The notes below the pieces were generated by a model. The model made no database searches. It was not told the DNA's origin and saw only the letters and a program-made list of their open reading frames with translations. From Sphingomonas insulae (lineage in GTDB: Bacteria > Pseudomonadota > Alphaproteobacteria > Sphingomonadales > Sphingomonadaceae): a stretch of 64,000 nt of DNA. Below are positions 48,497 through 58,883 of this stretch, piece by piece; position 1 is the stretch's first letter, and every line of letters starts with the position of its first letter. Location: the NCBI RefSeq assembly GCF_010450875.1, contig NZ_CP048422.1, positions 923,001 through 987,000 on the forward strand. Reading direction: 5' to 3'. The translations under genes and the position numbers were made by a program.

Positions 48497-49465
48497 TCAA
48501 AAACGGATGACGGCGGCGCCCCAGGTGAAACCGCCGCCCATCGCCTCCAGCACGACGATCTGGTTCTGGACGATCCGTCCGTCGCGCACCGCGGTGTCGA
48601 GGGCCAGCGGCACGGATGCGGCCGACGTATTGGCGTGGCGGTCGACCGTCACCACCACCTTGTCTGCGGGCAGACCCAGCTTGCGGCTGGTGGCATCGAG
48701 GATGCGGGCGTTGGCCTGGTGCGGGACCACCCAGTCGACGTCGTCGGGGGTCAGGCCGGCGATCACCAGCGTTTCCTGCATGACCGCGGCGAGGTTGACG
48801 ACGGCGTGGCGAAACACCTCGCGCCCCTTCATCCGCAGCTTGCCGACGGTACCGGTCGTCGATGGTCCGCCATCGACATAGAGCAGTTCGTTGTGGCGGC
48901 CATCGGCGTGCAGCTTGGTGGCGAGGATGCCGCGACCGGTGTCCGCGTCGCTCTCCTGCCCCTCCAGCACGATCGCGCCGGCGCCGTCGCCGAACAGGAC
49001 CGCAGTGGTGCGGTCTTCCCAATCGAGGATGCGGCTGAACGTCTCGGCGCCGATCACCAGCGCGCGGCGATGGATGCCGGTGCGCAGCATCGCATCGGCG
49101 ACCTGCACCGCATAGAGGAAGCCCGAGCACACGGCGGCCACGTCGAAGGCGACGCAATCGTCGATGCCCAGCATCGCCTGCACCTTGGTGGCGGTGGCCG
49201 GAAAGGTCTGGTCGGGGGTCGCGGTGGCGAGGACGATCAGGTCGATGTCCTGCGCGACGAGGCCCGACGACGCGAGCGCGCCGCGGCATGCCTCCGCCGC
49301 GAGCGTCGAGGTGGTTTCGTGCGGTTGTGCGATGTGGCGGAAGCGGATGCCGGTCCGCTCGACGATCCATTCGTCGCTGGTGTCCAGCCGATCGGCGAGA
49401 TCGGCGTTCGACACCCGGTTCTCGGGCAGCGCCGATCCGGTGCCACGGACGACCGAGCGGATCAT
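48497..49465 (-). CDS. fabH: Beta-ketoacyl-ACP synthase III
   Basis: Starts fatty acid synthesis by condensing acetyl-CoA with malonyl-ACP. The 322-residue protein has the nucleophile Cys113 in [13 protein letters not shown], the His in [12 protein letters not shown], and the Asn in [14 protein letters not shown]. Length and spacing are standard. Start overlaps the plsX stop by ATGA (49462-49465), so plsX and fabH are coupled. A 120-base gap follows before ihfA. Confidence 0.97.
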   Translation of the reverse strand: MIRSVVRGTGSALPENRVSNADLADRLDTSDEWIVERTGIRFRHIAQPHETTSTLAAEACRGALASSGLVAQDIDLIVLATATPDQTFPATATKVQAMLGIDDCVAFDVAAVCSGFLYAVQVADAMLRTGIHRRALVIGAETFSRILDWEDRTTAVLFGDGAGAIVLEGQESDADTGRGILATKLHADGRHNELLYVDGGPSTTGTVGKLRMKGREVFRHAVVNLAAVMQETLVIAGLTPDDVDWVVPHQANARILDATSRKLGLPADKVVVTVDRHANTSAASVPLALDTAVRDGRIVQNQIVVLEAMGGGFTWGAAVIRF

Positions 49466-50493
49466 GCGGCCCTCTTCTCGAAATTGCCCAGGTCGTCGGC
49501 GATCCGGCGCGTCAGGTCGGCGCGCACCATCTTGGCGGCATTGCCGATCGCGGTGGCGACGCCGCGTTCATTGGCGCTGCCGTGGCTCTTTACGACAATG
49601 CCGTTGAGGCCCAGGAAGACCGCGCCATTGTGGTTGTTGGGATCGAGGTGGTCGCGCAGCAATTCGGTGGCGGGGCGCGAGATCAGGAAGCCGACCTTCG
49701 AGCGGACCGACGAGCTGAACGCGCGCTTGAGCAGGTCGGCGACGAAGCGCGCGGTGCCTTCTGCGGTCTTCAGCGCGATGTTGCCGGCAAAGCCGTCGCA
49801 GACGATCACGTCATGGTTGCCGCGGGCGAGCTGGTCGCCCTCGACGAAGCCGGTGAAGGTCAGCGGCAGGTGCGACTGGCCCCTGAGAACCGCGGCGGCG
49901 TCGCGAATCTCGTCGGTGCCCTTCTGGTCTTCGCTGCCGATGTTGAGCAGCGCGACGCGGGGGCTGTCGAGGTCCATGATCGTGCGCGCATAGGCCGCGC
50001 CCATCACCGCGAACTGGACGAGATTGCGCGCGTCCACCTCGGTATTCGCACCCAGGTCGAGCATGACGACGTCGTTGTCGCCGAGCGTCGGCAGCGGCGC
50101 GGCGAGCGCCGGACGGTCGATGCCGGGAAGGGTGCGCAGCGCGAGCTTCGCCATCGCCATCAACGCGCCGGTGTTGCCCGACGACACGGCGGCACCGGCG
50201 CGGCCCTGCTTCACCAGATCGATGGCGATCCCCATCGACGTGGTCTTGGACCGGCGGATCGCCTGGCTGGGCCGGTCGTTCGACGCGACCGTTTCCGGCG
50301 CGTGGACGATCTCGCTATGCTGGCTGAGATTCGGGTGAGACTTCAGTTCCTCGCGAACCGCGGCCTCGTCGCCCACCAGGAAGAAGCGCATGCCCTCGAA
50401 CCGCCGGCGTGCCGCAGCGACGCCAGCGAGCATGACCGCCAGCCCCTTGTCGCCGCCCATCGCATCGACGGCGATCCAGGAATTGTCGGGCAT
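49462..50493 (-). CDS. plsX: Phosphate acyltransferase PlsX
   Basis: Makes acyl phosphate from acyl-ACP for phospholipid synthesis. The 343-residue protein shows [20 protein letters not shown] at the start, [14 protein letters not shown] near residue 110, and [13 protein letters not shown] around 200, all typical. It is in operon order rpmF-plsX-fabH-ihfA-merR, 35 bases after rpmF and overlapping fabH by four bases. The product is consumed by PlsY, which is not in the window. Confidence 0.97.
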   Translation of the reverse strand: MPDNSWIAVDAMGGDKGLAVMLAGVAAARRRFEGMRFFLVGDEAAVREELKSHPNLSQHSEIVHAPETVASNDRPSQAIRRSKTTSMGIAIDLVKQGRAGAAVSSGNTGALMAMAKLALRTLPGIDRPALAAPLPTLGDNDVVMLDLGANTEVDARNLVQFAVMGAAYARTIMDLDSPRVALLNIGSEDQKGTDEIRDAAAVLRGQSHLPLTFTGFVEGDQLARGNHDVIVCDGFAGNIALKTAEGTARFVADLLKRAFSSSVRSKVGFLISRPATELLRDHLDPNNHNGAVFLGLNGIVVKSHGSANERGVATAIGNAAKMVRADLTRRIADDLGNFEKRAA

Positions 50494-50528
50494 GGTTCAG
50501 CGCTTATCCGGATGGGAGGGGAGGGGGA

Positions 50529-50708
50529 TTAACCCTCGACCGAAACGATCTCGCGGCCGTTGTAGTGGCCGCATGCGGTGCACAGGTTGTGCGGACGCTT
50601 CAGCTCGCCACAGTTCGGGCATTCCTGGAACGACGCGATGGTCAGCGAGTCGTGACCACGACGCATGCCGCGCTTGGAGGGAGAGGTCTTTCGCTTGGGG
50701 ACGGCCAT
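50529..50708 (-). CDS. rpmF: Ribosomal protein bL32, zinc-ribbon type
   Basis: A 59-residue 50S protein: [20 protein letters not shown] then [24 protein letters not shown], with two CxxC pairs for zinc, as in the Zn-containing form. The frame is open upstream but MAVPKRKTS is the normal start. First gene of the operon with plsX and fabH; a promoter-like sequence lies about 120-150 bases upstream. The second copy of the 130-nt element lies further upstream in the same orientation. Confidence 0.96.
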   Translation of the reverse strand: MAVPKRKTSPSKRGMRRGHDSLTIASFQECPNCGELKRPHNLCTACGHYNGREIVSVEG

Positions 50709-50830
50709 TTCGGCACCTTGTTCTAGAAAATCGGCTTGCGGAAATCCGATGAGCCCGACGGGACGTGCAGGCAACCGACGAAGCCGGCTGCCGGACGCCA
50801 CCGATAACCGGACGCATCGCGAAGCGCGGG

Positions 50831-50858
50831 CCTATAGCGAATTTCCGGGCTGTTGCAA
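50831..50858 (-). promoter_or_regulatory. Putative promoter of the rpmF-plsX operon
   Basis: Read on the minus strand: TTGCAA, 16 bases, TATAGG. This is a reasonable sigma-70-like pair about 130 bases before rpmF. A similar TATAGG -10 is found before the aminotransferase gene. The wider gap 50709-51063 contains nothing else besides the 130-nt element. Confidence 0.4.
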
Positions 50859-50920
50859 GCTTCACGGGCGCAAGGGCGAGTCGGATATCGGCTGCGACGG
50901 GGGTGTCCGAGTCGTCCGGC

Positions 50921-51050
50921 CGGAAGTTGCCGAAGTTGACACTACGTCGCGACCGGAACGCGTTCCCGCCCGGTGCCGCAGCGCGCGACAGGAGAGGGAA
51001 GCGAGGATCGACCATAGTGCAGCGTTACACGACCGGCGCCGTGTAGGACA
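50921..51050 (-). promoter_or_regulatory. 130-nt conserved element upstream of rpmF (copy 2)
   Basis: On the minus strand from TGTCCTACAC (51050) to GGCAACTTCCG (50921): same length as the prfC copy, the same first ten bases, ATG at offset 36 (51015), and the same VNF.NFR-coding last 35 bases. The reading frame from this ATG stays open for 172 codons, running through the promoter and over rpmF, so it is not a simple leader peptide here. The element stands between a divergent MBL gene and the rpmF operon in sense orientation to the operon. Confidence 0.7.
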
Positions 51051-51063
51051 GCGTTCGCCCGAC

Positions 51064-51738
51064 CTATTGCGCCAGCGCGCGGTCGCTGACGAACATGTTG
51101 TTCGCGCGTTCGTGCGCGAAGGTGCTGGGATTGCCGTGGCCGGGGATGAAGGCGGTGTCGTCGCCAAGCGGCCACAATTTGGTGACGATGGTCTCGATCA
51201 ACTGCTTGTGGTTGCCGCCGGGCATGTCGCTGCGGCCGACCGATCCCTGGAACAGGACGTCGCCGACCTGCGCGAACTTCGAGGGCGCGTGGTGGAAGAT
51301 GACGTGGCCGAGCGTGTGTCCGGGTGTTTCGTAGACGTCGAGGGTGAGATTGCCGATCGTCACGGTATCGCCCTCGACCAACCAGCGGTCCGGTTCGAAG
51401 GTGACGCCTGTCATGCCGTAATTGCGTCCGTCATCGTCGAGGCGGGCGAGCCAGAACCGGTCCGCCTCGTGCGGCCCCTCGATCGGCACGCCGAGATCGT
51501 CGGCAAGCGGCTTTGCCTCGCCGGCATGATCGATGTGGCCGTGGGTGAGCAGGATCTTTTCGACCGTCACGCCGGCCTGCGCCACCGCCGCCTTGATCCG
51601 GGGCAGGTCGCCGCCGGGATCGACGATCGCGGCCTTCATCGTCTCGGTACACCAGATCAGGGTGCAATTCTGCTGGAAGGGCGTCACCTGGACGATGACG
51701 GCTTTCAGGGGCGCGACGCGCGAGGGTGTGTCGGTCAT
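51064..51738 (-). CDS. MBL-fold hydrolase, glyoxalase II-like
   Basis: A 224-residue metallo-beta-lactamase-fold enzyme. Metal motif LLTHGHIDHAGEAK (HxHxDH, about residues 67-75), later PGHTLGHVIFHH and FIPGHGNPSTFAHER supply further ligands. Family proteins are thioesterases, such as GloB-type enzymes acting on glutathione thioesters (YcbL-like). Start ATG at 51738 has no strong ribosome-binding site, and the open frame reaches further upstream; homologues begin close to VTPFQQNCTLIW. Divergent from pabB. Confidence 0.87.
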   Translation of the reverse strand: MTDTPSRVAPLKAVIVQVTPFQQNCTLIWCTETMKAAIVDPGGDLPRIKAAVAQAGVTVEKILLTHGHIDHAGEAKPLADDLGVPIEGPHEADRFWLARLDDDGRNYGMTGVTFEPDRWLVEGDTVTIGNLTLDVYETPGHTLGHVIFHHAPSKFAQVGDVLFQGSVGRSDMPGGNHKQLIETIVTKLWPLGDDTAFIPGHGNPSTFAHERANNMFVSDRALAQ

Positions 51739-51845
51739 GGGGCAGGAGATAGGCGGACGGGGGCGGTGGGACAATCGCCGCCCGCCACCCAAGTGGCGCA
51801 ATCGCTGCTTGCGTGCGACGCATGGGGCCGTGCATTTGACGGGGG

Positions 51846-54852
<3,007 letters not shown>

Positions 54853-54857
54853 GGACG

Positions 54858-54948
54858 CTCACCCTCACCCAGCGCCGCCTTCGGCGTCTATCCCTCTCCC
54901 GAGGGGAGAGGGAGGGAGTGGCACAGCCGCGCAAAGGGTGAGGGTGAG
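54858..54948. repeat. CCCTCACCC-type palindromic unit with internal stem
   Basis: Outer arms CTCACCCTCACCC (54858-54870) and GGGTGAGGGTGAG (54936-54948) are exact inverses; an inner hairpin CCCTCTCCC-GAGG-GGAGAGGG lies at 54892-54911. It is unrelated in sequence to the GGGATGACG family. It may act as a transcription terminator after the aminotransferase gene, or be a REP-like unit. Confidence 0.8.
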
Positions 54949-55109
54949 GCCATTCCGGTACAACATTACGCCGGATGAATGACCCCGCCACGCCGCGTTA
55001 ATGCAGCGTTTCTATAAACGGCATTGAGCCTGGAAGCCGGAACGACGATTTCGGCATCCGAACGGGGCGCGGCGACGTAGCTGCGCTCGTCACAACGAAC
55101 AGGTGCGTC

Positions 55110-55256
55110 ATGCGCAAGGTCATCAAGAGCGGCTTCTTCTGGCAATTCGTCGGCGGCTTCGCCATCGGCGCGGTCGGTGTCGTCACGCTCCAGCCGGCGA
55201 GTGCGCAGGGCGCGCAGCCGATCCCGGCGGCATCGCCGATCGTCGCGGTCCGCTGA
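55110..55256 (+). CDS. 48-residue exported microprotein
   Basis: ATG at 55110 starts MRKVIKSGFFWQFVGGFAIG then AVGVVTLQPASAQGAQ and ends in TGA. A basic start and a hydrophobic run up to about residue 27, followed by QPASAQ, resemble a signal peptide or membrane anchor with a short Ala/Pro tail. It is only 38 bases before msrA. There is no obvious family. Its reality rests on frame length and pattern; the ribosome-binding site (ACAGGTGCGTC) is weak. Confidence 0.55.
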   Translation: MRKVIKSGFFWQFVGGFAIGAVGVVTLQPASAQGAQPIPAASPIVAVR

Positions 55257-55294
55257 TCCCTTCCATGCGCGCGGCGGCTCCCCATGTTGGTGGC

Positions 55295-55948
55295 ATGATG
55301 AAAATTTTGCTCCCCGTCGCGGGTGTCGCCGCCGCCGTGATCGCGTCCACCGGGTTCGCCGCAGCCGAACGCGCGGTGCCGATCCCCGCCGCCGCGATCG
55401 ACGTGCCGGCGGCCGGCCCGACGCAGACCGCGGTGTTCGCCGGCGGCTGCTTCTGGGGCATGGAAGCGGTATTCGAACATGTGAAAGGCGTGCGCGGCGT
55501 CACCGCGGGTTATGCCGGCGGTACGCGCGATACCGCCAATTACGACGCGGTGTCGACCGAGAGGACCGGGCATGCCGAGGCGGTCAAGGTCGTCTACGAT
55601 CCCCGCCAGGTCAGCTATGCGACGCTGCTGCGCGTTTATTTCTCGATCGCGCACGATCCGACGCAGCTGAACCGGCAGGGGCCGGACAGCGGCCCGAGCT
55701 ATCGCTCCGCGGTATTCCCGCAGGATGCGCGCCAGGCGGCGGTGGCGCGCGCCTATATCGCGCAGCTGGGCGCGGCGAAGAGCTTCCGGGCGCCGATCGT
55801 CACCCGGATCGAGCAAGGTGGCTTCTATCCGGCCGAGGCGTACCACCAAAATTTCTACGACCGGAACCCGACGCACCCGTATATCGTGCATTGGGACAAG
55901 CCGAAGGTCGCGGCGTTCAAGGCGGGATTTCCGACGCTCTACCGGTAG
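55295..55948 (+). CDS. msrA: Peptide methionine sulfoxide reductase A, exported
   Basis: Repairs oxidised methionine (S-sulfoxide) in proteins. The 217-residue protein has a signal peptide (MMKILLPVAGVAAAVIASTG and a few more) so it acts in the periplasm. Catalytic motif AGGCFWGMEAVFEH with Cys52, followed by VTAGYAGG and the QGPDSGPSYRSAVF loop, is standard for MsrA. Start: ATG at 55295; ATGs at 55265 and 55283 are in frame and would lengthen the signal. No msrB is adjacent. Periplasmic MsrA without MsrB suggests use of another reductant. Confidence 0.92.
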   Translation: MMKILLPVAGVAAAVIASTGFAAAERAVPIPAAAIDVPAAGPTQTAVFAGGCFWGMEAVFEHVKGVRGVTAGYAGGTRDTANYDAVSTERTGHAEAVKVVYDPRQVSYATLLRVYFSIAHDPTQLNRQGPDSGPSYRSAVFPQDARQAAVARAYIAQLGAAKSFRAPIVTRIEQGGFYPAEAYHQNFYDRNPTHPYIVHWDKPKVAAFKAGFPTLYR

Positions 55949-55997
55949 GTCGCCGACCGTACGACGACCTGCTAGCCGGATGGCGGGCCGGGTCAGG

Positions 55998-56660
55998 TCA
56001 GGCGGCGATCGGGAAGCGGAGCAGGCGTTGTTCGATCGCGATCAGCGCTTCCGCACCGCGGCCGACCGCCTTCGTCAGCGCCGGATGGTCGACATCGAGG
56101 CCGCCGGTCAGCGCACCGAATGCGGGCAACACGATCTTGCGCGGGGTGGCGACGAAGCACCGGCGGGCGATCTGCTTGCCGCGGACCGCGACGCGCAATT
56201 TCGGGTGGAAATGGCCGGACAGTTCGGGACGGGTGTCGCGCGGATCGGCCTCGTGACGCAGGATCAGGCCGTCCACCATCGCCTCCCCCGCGACCTCGCC
56301 GCCGCAGCGATCCTTGATGTCGGGATCGTGGTTGCCGGTGATCCACGTCCAGCGCAGCCCCTCGGTCAACGCGCGCAGGCGGATGCGCGCTTCCTGCGGC
56401 AGCCGGTCGCAGCCGTCGCTGTCGTGGAAGCTGTCGCCAAGGCACCATAATTCCTCGGCCCCCGTCTTCGCCACCAGCGCCGCCAGGTCGGCGAGCGTCG
56501 CCAGCGAATCATAGGGCGGCAGCATCTGGCCGCGCGCGGCGAACCAGCTCGCCTTTTCGAAATGCAGGTCGGCGACCAGCAGCGCGCGCCGCGCCGGCCA
56601 CAGCAATGCCCCCTCTGGAAGGGCCTGGAGCATGTGGCCGCCGAACGAAAAGGGAACCAT
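55998..56660 (-). CDS. pdeM: Ligase-associated DNA damage response endonuclease PdeM
   Basis: A 220-residue metallophosphoesterase of the PdeM family: LVADLHFEKASWFAARGQMLPPYDS, LWCLGDSFHDSDG, WITGNHDPDI and LSGHFHPKL with metal-binding D/H/N. Proteins of this family occur with an Lhr-type DEXH helicase, an MBL exonuclease and an ATP-dependent ligase. Here the helicase and exonuclease are about 2-6 kb away, and the potassium transporter gene is in between. Start ATG at 56660 by homology; open frame extends upstream. Confidence 0.88.
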   Translation of the reverse strand: MVPFSFGGHMLQALPEGALLWPARRALLVADLHFEKASWFAARGQMLPPYDSLATLADLAALVAKTGAEELWCLGDSFHDSDGCDRLPQEARIRLRALTEGLRWTWITGNHDPDIKDRCGGEVAGEAMVDGLILRHEADPRDTRPELSGHFHPKLRVAVRGKQIARRCFVATPRKIVLPAFGALTGGLDVDHPALTKAVGRGAEALIAIEQRLLRFPIAA

Positions 56661-56797
56661 GGCTGCGCCTTGCCCGCAAAGAGTCGGGCGATCAAGCGGT
56701 TGTGCGCGGCCGTGCAAATCCGCTTGCGCGTCGGGCGAATAAGCGTAAAGCGCGCCGTCCTTCCGTCGGGACGGTCTTTTCAAGGTAGCCGCGCGCC

Positions 56798-58732
56798 ATG
56801 TCGCCCGCCGTCGACGCCTCCGCATCCTCCAGCCCGCCGCACCCCGCCCTGATCGGCCTGACGATCGGCGCGATCGGCGTGGTGTTCGGCGATATCGGCA
56901 CCAGCCCGCTCTATGCGTTCCGCGAGGCGCTGGGCCAGTCCGCCGGCGACGGCATCGACCCCAGCGAGATCCTGGGCGTGCTGAGCCTGGCGCTGTGGAC
57001 GCTGACGCTGATCGTCACGGTCAAATACGTCACCTTCCTGATGCGCGCGGACAATCATGGCGAGGGCGGCGTGCTGGCGCTGGCGGCGCTGGCGCGGCGA
57101 TCGATCGGGATGCGCAGCCGGGTGGCGCTGGTGCTGGGCGCGGCGGGCGCGGCGCTGTTCTATGGCGATGCGATCATCACCCCGTCGCTGTCGGTGCTGT
57201 CGGCGATGGAGGGGTTGCGGACGATCCCTTCCGCCGCGAAGCTGTTCGACGAGGGGACGATCCGGGCACTGACGATCGGCATTCTGATCGCGCTGTTCCT
57301 GATCCAGAAGCGCGGCACGGCGATGGTCGCCAGGCTGTTCGGCCCGGTGTGTATCGTGTGGTTCCTGGTCATCGGCGGGCTTGGCATCTGGCACATCGCC
57401 GACGAGCTTTCGATCTTTCGCGTACTGCTGCCGAGCTATGGCATCCGGTTCCTGGCGACGCACGGCACGGTCGGGTTGTTCGTGTTGGGCGCGGTGTTCC
57501 TGACGGTGACCGGCGCGGAGGCGTTGACCGCCGATATGGGGCATTTCGGCAAGAAGCCGATCCGCATCGCCTGGCTGATCCTCGTCTTTCCGGCGCTGAT
57601 GCTGAATTATCTGGGGCAGGGCGCGTTCGCGCTGTCGCACCTGGAGGCGGCAGCGGCGGCGGGCAAGCCGTTCGTCAACCAGGACTGGTTCTTCCTGATG
57701 GCGCCCGAAGCGTTCCGCGGGCCGCTGATCGTGCTTGCCGGTTTCGCCACGGTGATCGCCAGCCAGGCGGTCATCACCGGCGCATTCTCGCTGACCCAGC
57801 AGGCGGTGCAGCTGGGCCTGCTGCCGCGGATGAAGCTGCGCCAGACCTCGGCGTCGTTCGTGGGCCAGATCTACCTGCCCGCGATCAACTGGCTGCTGCT
57901 GGTGGGCGTGCTGGTGCTCATCATCCAGTTCAAGACGTCGTCGGCGATGGCGGCGGCCTATGGCATCGCGGTGACCGGCACGATGGTGGTGACCAGCCTG
58001 CTCGGCTATCTGGTCGCGCGGCACGTGTGGCACTGGCGGCGGGGGTGGGCGCTGACCGCGGTGCTGCCGTTCCTGACGCTGGACCTCATATTCTTCGGCG
58101 CCAACATCCTGCGCGTGATCGAGGGCGGATGGGTGCCGCTGGTGATCGCCGGGGCGATCGGTTTCCTGATCTTCACCTGGGTGCGCGGCAAGGGCATCGT
58201 GCGCGCGTTCGAGGCGCGGCAGAGCATCCCGCTCGCCGACCTTGCCGCGGCGCTCGCCAAGCGCCCGCCGGAACGCGTGCCGGGGACCGCGGTGTTCCTG
58301 ACCGCCAACCCGCGCTCGGCACCGGGCGCGCTGCTCCACAACCTCAAGCACAACAAGGTGCTGCACGAGCGCAACCTGGTGGTGAGCATCCGCACCACCG
58401 ACCGTCCGGTGGTGGATGCCGAGCACCGGTCGACCACCGAGCGGCTGGACGACAATTTCGAGGTCGTCGTGCTGAACTACGGCTTCATGGAATCGCCCGA
58501 CGTGCCTGCCGACCTGGGCGTGGGCGGCAAGACCGAGATGCGCAGCCTGGATGCGATGAAGACCAGTTTCTTCATCGGGCGCAACACGCTGAAGCCGGAG
58601 GCGGATGTGGGGATGCCGTTGTGGCAGGACCGCATCTTCATGTTCATGCAGCGCAACGCCAGCGACCCGACCGATTTCCTGAAGATCCCGCCGGGCAAGG
58701 TGCTGGAACTGGGCGAACAGGTGACGGTGTAG
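56798..58732 (+). CDS. kup: Potassium uptake protein Kup
   Basis: A 644-residue proton-coupled K+ transporter. The N-terminal membrane domain has about 12 helices and begins LTIGAIGVVFGDIGTSPLYAFREAL, with the family's GDIGTSPLYA. Then YGDAIITPSLSVLSAMEGL. The last about 170 residues are cytosolic. Length matches Kup/TrkD (622-650). It divides pdeM from the helicase gene, with divergent transcription from both sides. No riboswitch such as ydaO/c-di-AMP type was recognised in front. Confidence 0.96.
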   Translation: MSPAVDASASSSPPHPALIGLTIGAIGVVFGDIGTSPLYAFREALGQSAGDGIDPSEILGVLSLALWTLTLIVTVKYVTFLMRADNHGEGGVLALAALARRSIGMRSRVALVLGAAGAALFYGDAIITPSLSVLSAMEGLRTIPSAAKLFDEGTIRALTIGILIALFLIQKRGTAMVARLFGPVCIVWFLVIGGLGIWHIADELSIFRVLLPSYGIRFLATHGTVGLFVLGAVFLTVTGAEALTADMGHFGKKPIRIAWLILVFPALMLNYLGQGAFALSHLEAAAAAGKPFVNQDWFFLMAPEAFRGPLIVLAGFATVIASQAVITGAFSLTQQAVQLGLLPRMKLRQTSASFVGQIYLPAINWLLLVGVLVLIIQFKTSSAMAAAYGIAVTGTMVVTSLLGYLVARHVWHWRRGWALTAVLPFLTLDLIFFGANILRVIEGGWVPLVIAGAIGFLIFTWVRGKGIVRAFEARQSIPLADLAAALAKRPPERVPGTAVFLTANPRSAPGALLHNLKHNKVLHERNLVVSIRTTDRPVVDAEHRSTTERLDDNFEVVVLNYGFMESPDVPADLGVGGKTEMRSLDAMKTSFFIGRNTLKPEADVGMPLWQDRIFMFMQRNASDPTDFLKIPPGKVLELGEQVTV

Positions 58733-58764
58733 GGGCGAATGGGGCGCGCATCCGACGCCCCATC

Positions 58765-58860
58765 CGTCATTCCCGCGCCGGCGGGAATCCATCGATGCTG
58801 GCGTCGGCGACCCTGACGCAGGCCTGCGCGTCTGGATCCCCGCCTGCGCGGGGATGACGG
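58765..58860. repeat. REP-like inverted pair after kup
   Basis: CGTCATTCCCGCGCCGGCGG at 58765 and the inverse TGGATCCCCGCCTGCGCGGG to GATGACGG ending at 58860, spacer about 40. The right arm has the same core as the pair beside the GIY-YIG gene; the left arm differs. It separates convergent kup and helicase genes. Confidence 0.8.
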
Positions 58861-58883
58861 TCGTGTGTTGTGGCGGCGAACGA

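Noticed and set aside
50497..51015. 172-codon minus-strand ORF over rpmF
   Set aside because: Runs through the promoter and over rpmF in another frame; only its first 32 codons are of interest, as part of the 130-nt element.
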